DNA of 64,000 nt from Echria macrotheca (taxonomy: Eukaryota; Ascomycota; Sordariomycetes; Sordariales; Schizotheciaceae), in contig MU839830.1 of the NCBI GenBank assembly GCA_030411725.1, positions 62,001 through 126,000 on the forward strand, written 5' to 3'. Below the pieces are notes generated by a model, which saw only the letters and a program-made list of their open reading frames with translations, ran no database searches and was not told the origin of the DNA. The translations under genes and the position numbers were made by a program. Shown in pieces: positions 53,904 to 64,000 of this stretch; positions within the stretch are counted from its first letter, which is position 1, and each line of letters starts with the position of its first letter.

Positions 53904-56900
53904 ATGAACATGGCAGAACCTCCATTTATACACAGCAAGTACATTGCTGCCGGGTGTCTGGTCGTCAAAGAGTCCCGCAGCGGGGTGCCCGAGGAACTGC
54001 AGCAGTGGCGCTGGCTTCAAGCTGCTCCAGACCATGACAACCTTCCAGTCGAGCTGCCCAGGTGCATCGGTTTGTTGCGGAACGAATGGATCCAGCTCTG
54101 CATCCGCACCAGCCTGAACAACCCGGCGCTGGCTGTCGTGCGTGTCTACGTTCTTCCCGACGATATCGACAACTGCGCTGTGCCCCGCAATGGTGTCCAG
54201 CTGCGCGCGGTTCGCCACAGACTGATGAAGAGGCTAGACTACTCCAAGAGCACCTGGCATGGCGAGGTCGGCTACTCCCAGCCTACCCCGGCCCGATTTG
54301 CTCAGCCTGACCCAACAGCCGATGCCGCCGAGGACCCTTGGAACCAGTCGGGGCAGTCGCTGCTTCACATGTTCAACAGCATCCCCTCGCCAGATCCCAA
54401 TCCAAGTCTTGTCGATGACTTCTACGCGCACGATGCCATGTGTAACCTTCTCGAGAGCCGTGTGCTCGGCCTCAAGACGTCCCTGTATCCCCACCAGCGC
54501 CGCTCCGCAGCTCTGATGTTGCAGCGCGAGTTGGCGCCACAACGCATGGCAGACCCTCGCCTGGATGAAGTGCTTGACCAGAATGGCACGGTTTGGTACT
54601 ACGACAGCGTTAACAGCACCGTCCTTCGCGAGCCCCGGTACTACGATGGACCGACAGGAGGCATCCTCGCCGAGGACATGGGCTCGGGAAAGACCCTGAT
54701 ATGTATCGCGCTCATCCTCGCCACCAGAGATCTCCCATCCCGGGTTCCTGATATGTGTGAGATTGAAACCCCAACTGTCACGCGGATCCGAACCCTTGCC
54801 GACATGGCGGCCGCTTGCATTACCAGAAACGCTGTACCCTGGAGATCGAGCATCGAAGGAGGCCCGGGGCTGCCAGAGTACGGAAACTGTATGGCGGCCA
54901 TCCGCAGAAACCGGGGCTACTATTTTCTGCGCCCCGATATCAACCGGCGTGCTTCCGTCCGCCAACAAATGCTTCAGCAATTCCCAGATAAGAAGATCTA
55001 TCTGAGCCACGCCAACGTGATCATTGTGCCGCCAAATCTGGTGGAGCAATGGGAGAACGAGATCACGAAACACACAACTGGCCTCAAGGAACGTACTGTC
55101 ATTGCGCGTTATGGGATCCCGCCGGTGGCGGAACTTATCGACTGCGATATCGTCCTTCTTTCCTCGAGCTTGCTCGAGCATCTCTTTCGGTCGCGGGGGC
55201 CAGGATATCGAGACAACCCATTATCTCAGGTTCTTTTTAAACGCTGCATCGTCGACGAGGGCCACAAGCTCGGAAATTCTACTCTTGGCTACCAAAGCGA
55301 TCTTCACCTGGCGATTAACGAGCTCCAGATCATGTCTCGATGGGTTGTCACAGGAACGCCCTCAAAGGGTCTGTACAGTGTCGACGGCCCCGACCACTTA
55401 ACCAAGCAGTGGACCGCAGAACTGGAAAAAGAAGATCTGAAGCGTCTCGGGTCTCTTGCCTCTCTCTACCTACAGGTTAGACCATGGGCCAACACCAAGC
55501 TCGATTCGGGCGACAGCCCGGCCGACTGGAATGCCTACATCCTGCCACAGAGGAAGACCGAGCCAGTTCTGGCCGCCCACCGTGCGGAGCGGTTGAAGCG
55601 AACCCTTGAAATCATGATGATCCGCCATAACAAGACTGAGATCGGCAATCTTCTCCCTACCGTGAACGAGAGCTACGTTTACCTCGATGGCTCATACCAG
55701 GACATCCTCGTGCTGAACCTCTTCTCCATGATGATTATCTTCAACTCGGTCGAATCACAGCGTACCGACCAGGACTTCCTCTTCCATCCCCGACAGCGCA
55801 AGGCACTTATGGAACTTACTTCCAATCTGCGGCAGTCCAGCTTCTTTGGTGGATCCTTTTTCTCACCGGCAGAGATCACCAAGGCGGTAGACACAGCCGA
55901 GACGTTTCTTCAAGAGGGCAAGGTCGAGATCAGCACCGAGGATGAGACGCTGCTGCGGGAAGCGATCAAGTTCGGCCGTCTTGCGGAGCGGAACAGCATC
56001 AAGCAGTGCGCCAACTTGTTTCGGGAGGTACCGGTCTATCTTTCCCGGTTCCCCTTCGGCGCCGGCAAGGAGTGGTCTCTCGACCTGAAGGGTGGTGATC
56101 CCGTCCTAACAGACTCGCGTCTCGTGCTAGAGTTGCAAAAGTTTCTCCATCAGTGGGAGTCCGATGCCGCCCTTGAGGTTGTTTTCAGGAGTGGTCAGCT
56201 GGCCCGACGAGGCGAGACTGTGAGAGCGGCATGCATCGAGGCAGAGGCACCGGACGACGGGCCCACGGCGAACCAGTCCACGAAGCTTGCTGGCAATACA
56301 GGACTGGGACAGGACCACAACGGATCCGGAAAACGGCGACCGAAGATGGCCGGCCCCGAGGGCCTAGCTCGCAATGTTTCTTCAAGCGAACACGATCCTT
56401 CTGGAACCATTGCGGACTGCCTCTCGGCCACGCAGCTCATCTCAACCACATCTGCCAAGCTGTCGTACATGGTTGATCAGATCATGAAGTACCAGAGCGA
56501 GGAACAGATCATCGTCTTTTACGAAAACGACAACGTGGCATACTATCTCGCCGGTGTTTTGGAAATGGTAAGTGTTCGTTTATGTTCCGTGGCAGACACG
56601 TCTAACAAGCTCGCAGCTCCAAGTTCATCACCTCATTTACGCCAAAGGCCTCTCTATCGATCGTCGTGCACGAGTAAGTCTTTCCCTGCCAACCTTCCAC
56701 GAGACTCCTGTATTGCCGGGAAAGCAGTGCGCTCTCTTGGAGGAAGCTAACGGCTCGCCAGTACGTTTCTACATTTAACAACAGCACCAAGTTCCGGTAA
56801 GAATCCTTTTACCCCTTATTGCCAACATGATGTCTTCTAACAGCACAGCGTTCTCCTGATGGACATCACCCTCGCCGCCTTCGGTCTCGACATGCGCTCC

Positions 56901-57389
56901 GCCTCGCGCATCTACTTCTTAAACCCCGTGCTCAACCCGCAGATCGAAGCCCAAGCAATCGGCCGAGCCCGGCGCATCGGACAGAACAAGCCGGTAACGG
57001 TCGAGACGCTCGTTCTCCGCGGGACAATCGAGGAGAAGGTAGTGCAGCGGCGCGGCGAGATGTCGCAGGCCGAACAGTGGAAGTGTCGCTCCCTGCTCGA
57101 CGACCGGCCCATCTATGAGTGGGTCCGGAACGCGCGCATCCTCCCGCTTCCGGGTGGAGAACACGGAGAAGGTCTCGGCGGGCCCGAGCAGATGGCGCCG
57201 CTGAAGACGCCGCAGTGGATCTTTGGGCGCGGGTTCGGCAGGGCGGTCCACCCGGACCAGGATTTGGTCGTGGGTGCGCCGGAGCCTCTTCGGGCGGCTG
57301 CCAAGCGGATGGCCGCTGAGATGACCGATCTTGATCTAGCGGACATAGTGGACCGTCCAAAGAAGAAAGCGGTAAACTTCTCCGCGTAA
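53904..57389 (+). CDS. SNF2-type DNA-dependent ATPase/helicase
   Basis: Exons 53904-56567, 56617-56673, 56762-56796 and 56849-57389 splice in frame to 1098 aa; the last three introns are 49, 88 and 52 nt. Lobe 1: LYPHQRRSAALML (Q-like), GGILAEDMGSGKTLICIALI with Walker A at 260-264, HANVIIVPPNLVEQWENEI, IVDEGHKLGN (motif II DEGH, 451-454), RWVVTGTPSKGL. Lobe 2: EQIIVFYENDNVAYYLAGVL, LLMDITLAAFGLDMRSASRI, QAIGRARRIGQNKPVTVETL (motif VI, about 954). About 230 residues separate the lobes. The class remodels chromatin or translocates on DNA, here probably nuclear. Similarity to Rad5/Rad16-like proteins is general only; I see no RING finger, HIRAN or PHD motif. The N-terminal 190 residues are family-specific. 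EDMGSGKT replaces the common DEMGLGKT, a conservative change. Confidence 0.92.
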
Positions 57390-59724
57390 AAAGGTCGCTG
57401 GGTCATGGCACGCAAACACGCATACTCCGGAAAGCTATGACCGAACACCGGCGCTCGTTTTACGACTTTGGAAACAGGAGTTCGCAAACCGCCAAGAATA
57501 ACCTTCCTGACAAACGAACTCGGCAGTGATGATACTCGGAGTCAGGAAATCCAGCCAACCTGTGTGCAATATTTTTGTAAAATTCGCTGGCGTCGCTTCG
57601 TTCGGCTACAGCGACGGCCCTCCGCAAGCTCCGGGGCGCTTTCGCCTCTCTACCGCTCCTGGCTAATTTTACGCCGCCGCCTATCTGCCACCGCATCCGA
57701 AGAGGCAGTTTAAATAGAGGAAGGTTGAACGAAACGATAAGTTCCTCTCGTCAGACGCTACGGAATTAAAGCGCGGATAGATTATTTTAATACCGAAAAA
57801 GACCTGCAGCAAGCTGCAGGGAGAATGGTTGGGAATCGACCGTCACCTGCGGCAAGCCGCAGTCCGACGTTTTTCGAGCGGCTCCGCCGCAGATCACGTG
57901 GCGAACAAATCACGTGGCGAAGAATTCTTATCTTATCAGTTTTAGCGATTTGGAGAGCAGGAGAACGTAATAGCTGTCTGACGACAGGATAATAAAGTTT
58001 TTTGGCAAGGAGCTACACTAGAATAGAGCAGATAAAATACTACAGCATGCTCTTTGGCCAGAAGCAGGAAGCCCTCCTGTCTAAACCAAAGAGCAAAACA
58101 TTGAAGCATCAATTTCCTACGACCCTGGAAAACAGAAAAGCTCGATATCCAGGATCCACCACACAATTCCGGCCGCGACCAAGAAGAAAAGTCGACCTTA
58201 CGACTCGACTGCAAGGGAAATCACGGCACACAAAGTCGACGATGGCGCAAGGATCACTGCAGCTGAGACAAGGCCAGCTCCGCCAGGCAAGATGCAGGTT
58301 AGGTCTAACTAGTTACCTACAGAAGCGCCCAAGCGCCGCCTCGCTGTCTCTGATGATGAGCCCATCTCGCACCTGAATGTCGGAACGAACCCAACCCATG
58401 AAAAGATGCACCCAGCAGAGGATCGGGTGATGATGGGCGACATGTTCTGCGGGTTGGGAGAGGTTGGGGAAATGCTGGCCGGGGGGGGTTGTCGGTGCGG
58501 TGCGGTGGACTGCCCACTGGAGGATGACCCCCGCCCGCGTGGCTGTTTGGGCGGTGTGTGTGTTGGTTTTGCAGAGCGCGGAAGGAAGAAGGAAGAAGAA
58601 GAAAAAAGGGCTGTGGCTTTCTTTCTTCCATTGTTGGGCCCTGCTGATGAGTGACGGAAAGACGCGATGAATAGGTAACTAAATAACTACAGGAAAGGAC
58701 GGTCAGTTGCAACATAGAAATGTACTCGGTATCCTGAAAAGTATGGCCTGGCGTAAGTTAACTGGTCGACAGCCAAGGCTGAAATGCTTGGCTGACACCT
58801 ATCATAGAAAAACGACTTTGTCCAAATCACCAATAGGTCGACCTAGATCTCCGACTCTCTCTGGACGGGATGGTAAGGCTGAAGACTTGGCACTCAGTTT
58901 CAGATTTGTCTCGGACTTTTCGTGCAGGCTGGACAGCGAGTCCGGCGGCGCAGGCTCGGTGACCTGTTGTCCCCAGCCACGATCGGCTTCTTGCATTCGG
59001 GATGCATCCGTAGCGCTGCTGCTGCTTTGATGACGGATGCAGCACTCCTTCTTCTGCCTAGAAAACCCCTTGGTCGTTCGTTTTGTGTAGATTGCCTGTC
59101 AAGCTGTTGTGGCAGCCTGGATTCCATGTCGAGGAAACATGATTGCATATCGGACAAGAAGATCGAAGGACGTTTGTTACGTAGTGGGGGTATCAAGCAC
59201 TGTGGATGGCGGGGTTATGGAGGGGTGGCCTGCGAGAGGCTGAGATAAAAAGCATACCACCATACCCACAAACACATCGAGATGGTGTGCTTCCGGTAGC
59301 ACCCATCTCGCGTCACATTCCGTGCTTCTTGTTTGTGCGGACCCTCGTCTGTTGAGCTGAGAGTGCAACAACAGGGAGGGGCAAGCGAGGAGGAATGTCC
59401 AAAGTTCGCCATCCAGTGCCATCTAGAGATGCATTGCATCAAAACTCCACTACCAGACAGATACGAAAACTCACCACCCGGACGGGCTTCGAGAAGGCGC
59501 TGCGGCGGCCACGGGATTGGTGCAAAGACGGTGTGTTAGTCCGCACGTGGGCCCGGACGAGGAATGTTGGCGGCGCCAGACACTCGGTTCGAGCAAGTCG
59601 GTGGCAGGCGGTGCAGCCTTTCGTGCCTCTGTGTACCCCGCCATGGCTGGGCGGTCCACCACGTCTGAGACAGCAGCGGCCCTGTCATTGGACAGAGACA
59701 CAACAGAACGGATCGCCGAGCAAG
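57390..59724. other. Gene-free region with repeat-like sequence
   Basis: 57.55-58.3 kb is A/T-richer and contains hairpins and direct repeats (separate entry); it resembles decayed repeat DNA but no transposase or reverse-transcriptase motif could be read. 58.3-59.6 kb has no gene. A C8-like/GGGGGGG tract occurs at about 58482. Confidence 0.45.
57803..57921. repeat. Twin CAAG-loop hairpins and direct CACGTG repeats
   Basis: Hairpin 1: CCTGCAG-CAAG-CTGCAGG at 57803-57820. Hairpin 2: CTGCGG-CAAG-CCGCAG at 57847-57862. The two have the same loop and related stems. They are followed by two copies of the 13-mer ATCACGTGGCGAA at 57893-57905 and 57909-57921, each with a CACGTG palindrome of the bHLH-binding type. 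Structure seen directly; function unknown. Confidence 0.7.
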
Positions 59725-59923
59725 CGCGAGCCGCCCTGCGTATTCTGCAGGAGCACTTTGCGTATCGTGCTTGAAATCCCCTTATCTCGCCTATGCCAGC
59801 CAGCTGCGCCAGGCGCGCACCCCCAAGGCCGTGGCTAAGGCTGTGGCTCAATTGAAGCACCGCGTTTCCGATCACTGGGTAGTTATTTTGAAGCCATCGC
59901 TAACTGTTCGAGGGCATGCGTAG
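59643..59923 (+). pseudogene. Possible relic coding segment
   Basis: From ATG 59643 a frame reads SETAAALSLDRDTTERIAEQ, ARAALRILQEHFAYRA and stops at 59774. A second frame, offset by one base, continues KSPYLAYASQLRQARTPKAV, AKAVAQLKHRVSDHWVVIL to a stop at 59921. Both look more protein-like than background and would join with one frame slip. Family not recognised; a fragment of a mobile-element protein is possible. The left inverted repeat of the neighbouring element lies inside it. Confidence 0.25.
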
Positions 59924-60424
59924 AGTAGTGTTTTCTGCCATCTCACGGTCAGGGTCAGGGCCAGATAGTATCCGTACAGTATCTAGACGGCAGAGTACAG
60001 TTTCCCTAGCAATCGCAGCAGTATTTTATCGCTAGCAGTCGGCACCAGGCAATTTCGCGCCCACAAGGTCTGCGTTCATAAGCAGCGTGGCATGTTAGTC
60101 GGGCAGGTCAGGGCTACGGCGCAGGCTGCAGATGGTAGGTAGGTAGGTAGGTAGGTAGGTAGGTAGGCTAACTACGTACCTTAGTTCAATTGAGCTACTC
60201 AACACCATGGTCATCGCAGTGTTGATAGCCCCGACTTGCACTTGTGCACTTGGCGATGGCTTCAATTGCGGCGCCAGCGAGGGTCAGCCACAAAGGATCC
60301 GCTGGCGCGCCTGTGCTGGCGCTGGCGAAGGCCGGCTGTTGGTGGTTGGCCGGCGTAGGCGAGATAAGGGGATTTCAAGCACGATACGCAAAGTGCTCCT
60401 GCAGAATACGCAGGGCGGCGCGAG
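59725..60424. mobile_element. MITE-like element: 63-bp perfect inverted ends, 6-bp target duplication
   Basis: 59731-59793 and 60356-60418 are perfect reverse complements over 63 bases (outer end CCGCCCTGCG, inner end CTCGCCTA). The direct repeat CGCGAG flanks both outer ends (59725-59730 and 60419-60424), as expected of a target-site duplication. The 688-bp element holds no transposase, so it would be non-autonomous. Internally it carries a GGTA microsatellite. Alternative: a local inverted duplication, in which case the flanking hexamer match would be chance. Confidence 0.55.
60134..60167 (+). repeat. (GGTA)8 microsatellite
   Basis: Eight uninterrupted GGTA units inside the inverted-repeat element. 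Confidence 0.9.
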
Positions 60425-61318
60425 CTGAGAAGAGCTGCAAGCTAACGTCGTCCGGCCAGTCCAGCGCATCCGGATATTGAACAGAACCCAGGCCATGTCT
60501 TGTCTCTTGTGTCCGTTTGTGGGGGTCGGGCACGTCGGCGTCAGCCATGTCTCGCTTGGGTCGACCGCACTTTGCAGTCGATGAGAGGTATAATCTTGGA
60601 AAAACATGCGGGCTGAGAGAGTGTTAATTCTCTGCCCCCTTGGCCGGGCTTGTCTGTACGTCTGCCACTTCCCACGGCTGTTGCTAGAGGGAAAGCACTT
60701 AAGGAATGCATGCCTCGAAAACGGGATGCATGAGTGACACCCCCCCAGACTTGCTCTTGCCCCGCGCGGAGAGACAGCATAACATCCCACTCGCTACCGA
60801 TACTTCATGATCCTGGCTGCAGAGGAGCAAACCGGCAGACGGGCGACGATAACCCTCGTCCAGATTTAGGGTAGCACTAGACGCCATCCGACCTCCGCGC
60901 ATGAGCGAGAGCATAAAGTCGCCGCTTGTCCACGTACGCAGCAGTTCAGAGACACACCACCGGACGTCGAAACTGGGCGGGAGCACAGCAACGCGGGGAG
61001 CATACGCGGCAGCATAACGGCAAAACGGGAACGCGGCACGAGTTTAACAACAACCCGGGAAGCCGACTCTGCGCAAAACAAGGCTGGAAACGAACCGATA
61101 AAGTTGGTCGATTCCGACTCGGCAGACGAATCCTGGTGGCGATCCCCGACGAAGCGTGGCTTGGGTTGCATGTCGTCTCCGAGCTAGACCTAGAAACCCA
61201 GAACGACTTTCGCCAATATACGAAGGCGATCTCCCCCGGAAGTCAGTAGCATCACGCAACAGCAACACCACCACCTCATGAGACGGCGACGGTGTCAACA
61301 ACAGCCGCGCAATCGGCC
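60425..61318. other. Gene-free interval
   Basis: About 0.9 kb; small ORFs on both strands without protein character. It ends in the leader of the next + gene. Confidence 0.45.
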
Positions 61319-61653
61319 ATGATGCCCGAAAACCCGCCGCCGCCGGCCAGGAGGTCGTCGTGGTCATGGCGCGGTCGCACCAGACGAAACAGCCTCAGCG
61401 AGGTCCCCAAGCCTGTTTCGGCCCCGACGATGATGATGGATGACGCAGCCATGCCGCGACAGAATAGGAGCTCCCTCTCCGCAGTGGACACCAAGACGGC
61501 CGAGATGATGCGGAGTGAGTTTACGGCTTGGATGGGAACGACGACAACGACGACGACGACAACGCAGAATCGGAGTCCGCAGGATGGAGGTGTCGGGGAA
61601 CAAGCAGGGCGGGGCGCCGCCGACGGAGCTAAGAATAACCGCAGATCCTCCCG
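61319..61653 (+). CDS. Probable first exon of the F-box gene
   Basis: From ATG 61319 (a second ATG follows at once) the frame reads MMPENPPPPARRSSWSWRGR, NSLSEVPKPVSAP, a Thr run, and NNRRSSR up to a GTGAGC donor at 61654. It is Ser/Arg/Pro-rich and disordered. The exon leaves two bases, which fit the acceptor TTCAG at 62567-62571 and continue in frame as RTEEPAANYPRPPP. That intron would be 918 nt, long for this genome, so an internal exon may be missed or the link may be wrong. Confidence 0.35.
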
Positions 61654-62494
61654 GTGAGCAAGCCAATTTTATTTTTTTCCGATCTCCGTGTCCCGGCCTT
61701 CCGGTGGCCAGCCCAGTTCTTCCGCCCTTCCCTGTCAGCCCCCGCGACGGCGCCGACGCATCCCCTTCTCTGCCTCGGAAGAGACTCCTTCCAGTTCCGC
61801 CCCGGACCCCGGACATCCCAACCATTGGCTTCTGGCGGTTGTCAGCAGCCCTGTCCGTGGAACCCTTTCTCTGTCTCCCACCATCGCAGGTGCGACACTG
61901 GGGGTTGGTTGGTCCCCTCGGTTCGAATAACCTCCCGTCCCTCGGAAGGCTCCAGTTCGGCGTTTGGTCAGCCTCTTCCCACCAGCGAGCGGGAACAGCC
62001 TCAGCTGGGCTTTTCGTTGTTTCACAAATTGCCCGACCCGTTTCCTAGTTTGTCGGTCGGTGATAACCCCCTTGCTTCCAGCTTTGTCGAGCCTAGGAGG
62101 ATGCATGGTGCTTTTCGTAATTTTCGATATTCGATAACTCTTCTCCCCAAACATCCCGTTAGCAGTTTGCCCGCCTGTGGTGTGTGTATGCTTCAAGGGA
62201 GATGCAATTTCTTGTCACTCCAGGTGGGCGCTTCGGCGCCCGGACGTGCTTTGGGATGATTAGCCATGGCTTGGCAGGCCTCCGGCAAGCGCCGTGCAGG
62301 TTTCGAAACCTCGGACCACGATTCGCTCGCTGATGAACGGGTGCTTTGTTGGGACGGCCGACGGGACCAGGACGTCACAGCTTGGCCTTCACGCACGAGG
62401 CTGCAGAAGGCGCGTCAGAGTGCTGACTCCCTACCCCGCGGGCCACCAACGTGTCGTTGAGGCTGTGTCCGGCCCAGTTGGCCCCGTCATTTAA

Positions 62495-64000
62495 AACTTG
62501 CGGCTGCTGCTTCATGATCACCCGGCATCTGTCTCTCTGCCCGATCTGAAGATCCCAGTTGTTCGGTTCAGGACGGAAGAACCTGCTGCTAACTATCCCA
62601 GGCCTCCTCCTGCCTTCTACAATATTCCTTATACCCATAAACGACGTTCCTCGGTCTCGGCACCAACCTACAGCCCAGCCCCAGCCCCAGCCTACAGCCC
62701 GGCACCAGCCTACAGTCCGTTCATCAATCACAATCAGAATGACGATTTTCTGAAGCCGCCTGCCTCGCGCTTCCGGAATCCGGCCTTCGTTGGTTCCCCC
62801 GCCGGCCATCCGGTCACAGCCACGCCTTTGCTCCCCGTGTTTGTCGTGCCGGTGGCCACAGCGTATCCGGTTGCTATGTACCCCCAGGGAGAGCAGGACT
62901 TTATTGCGAGAACACAGAGGGCGAGCCAAAAGACACAGCAGCTCGGCGAGGCCCAGCCCGTCTTGAGGGGACATTACTACGCCGACGCGCCTTTGGTAAA
63001 TTTCATCCCTACCGCCCATCCATTCGTTGCATACCAGGGAATGGAACCCCCAAAGCTGCAGATTCGCCCGCGGAGCTCGTCCGTCAGCAGTGGCAGCTCC
63101 GCCGCGAGCAATGCTTCGTGGAGCCGAGACAGCTTTGAAAGCCGCATGCGCACCTCATCCAGCAGCATCCGGACAAGTATCGAGTCGATGCCCCCCGCCA
63201 GTCTCGACTCTCGGCCTGGCTCCTCCTCGGGGTGTCCGGTACATGGTCCACAGGGCTACTACTGGCAGAGACCCGCACCAGCCAGGATACCGCAGAGGAG
63301 GAGGGCACCGGGCGAGATATTCGCCGCTCTTTCCGGGGAAGTCCTCGAGTTGATCCTCAAGGAGCTCCACAACCTTCATGTCAAGGCGGGGAGCGACAGC
63401 TGCGAGACATGCTGGATGCGCGACTGCGTCTCCGTTGCGCTGAGCGGGCGCAAGTTTCTGAAGTACGCCCGCGAAGCTTTGTATCAGCACATCCATCTGG
63501 TAGGTGACGATTCACCAGCAATGAAGAAGCGGACAAAGTTGGACCACGGGGCGAGACTGGTGCTGCTGCGCCGCACGCTTCGGGCCAACGAACGTATCGC
63601 AGTCATCGTGCGGTCACTGAAGCCGCCGGCCCTGCCGCAGTCTGTGGAAGTGACGGAATACAATAATCTGGTTGCGTCGGTGGTGATGGCCTGCCCAAAT
63701 CTGGAGAGACTGGAGGGATACCATTCCAGCTACAACCACTGCCACCAGCGGCTATTCCAAGCGCTGTCCACGAGGAAACGTCTCAAGGAGATGTGCTGGA
63801 TTATCGAGCAGCCACCGGCCCCGCCCGCGCCGACTGGAACGTTTCAACGGCATAGGATGCGTCCGTCAAGCAGCCATCGAAGCTCGCCACCGGAGGACAT
63901 GCAGTCCCTCGAGAGGCAGAGCTTCCTCGACTACCATCTGCACTGGAAGCAACTCACCACGCTGGTGATCCACTGCCAGTTTGGATCCATGCTAACTCCC
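62495..64000 (+). CDS. F-box-type fungal protein, partial (runs off the window)
   Basis: A frame open for 502 codons, from after the TAA at 62492 to the window edge. The first in-frame ATG is at 62876, but the residues before it also look coding (YSPAPAPAYSPAPAYSP), so upstream coding sequence enters through an acceptor, possibly at 62571. A Ser-rich linker (SSSVSSGSSAASNASWSRDS) leads to the F-box-like region at about 63315-63500: GEIFAALSGEVLELILKELH, CETCWMRDCVSVALSGRKFL, AREALYQHIHLVG. Next come LVLLRRTLRANERIAVIVRS, LVASVVMACPNLERLEGY and QALSTRKRLKEMCWIIEQ, the usual order in this fungal family. F-box proteins link substrates to SCF ubiquitin ligases; the substrate is unknown. The C terminus lies beyond 64000. 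Confidence 0.82.

Overview
The window is nuclear DNA of a filamentous ascomycete, most likely a Sordariomycete. Genes carry short GT-AG introns, mostly 50-75 nt with CTRAY-like branch points, and coding sequence is G/C-rich. The gene content fits: HET-domain and NACHT-ankyrin proteins, a secreted GH67 alpha-glucuronidase, DUF4246, DUF4360 and DUF7726 proteins, and a fungal protoglobin. Species cannot be fixed from the sequence.

Layout. 1-5.7 kb: a coiled-coil protein of unknown function with two long introns, a probably secreted alpha/beta hydrolase, and a doubtful small two-exon ORF. 5.6-12.5 kb: a P-loop sulfotransferase-like protein broken by a homopolymer frameshift; a 419-aa protein with one membrane segment near its C terminus; divergent from it, a trypsin-like protein with an intact His/Asp/Ser triad whose reading frame runs directly into an MFS transporter. 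13-17.4 kb: DUF4360 and DUF4246 genes. 19.2-29.3 kb: a small secreted ORF with a frameshift, a HET-domain protein, a LITAF-type zinc membrane protein, and a four-exon NACHT-ankyrin receptor ending in a ZZ-like zinc finger. 29.7-34.5 kb: an amidase and the GH67 gene, which has three GGCTAA (XlnR/Xyr1-type) motifs upstream. 35.7-38.1 kb: protoglobin and DUF7726 genes. 38.1-53.9 kb: almost 16 kb in which I can support only one gene, a 54-residue cysteine-containing protein at 45.8 kb; this tract also holds simple repeats and a faulty assembly join at 42.5-42.9 kb. 53.9-57.4 kb: an SNF2-type helicase. 57.4-61.3 kb: gene-free, with twin CAAG-loop hairpins and a 688-bp element with perfect 63-bp inverted ends and a 6-bp target duplication. 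61.3-64 kb: an F-box-type protein running off the window.

Working together. The stretch 6.9-29.3 kb collects families used in fungal non-self recognition and cell death (HET, NACHT-ankyrin receptor, trypsin-like protein), which suggests an accessory defence-type neighbourhood; this is inference. GH67 belongs to xylan degradation. Several frame breaks fall on or near homopolymers, and one gap has duplicated flanks, so some apparent gene breaks are probably assembly errors.
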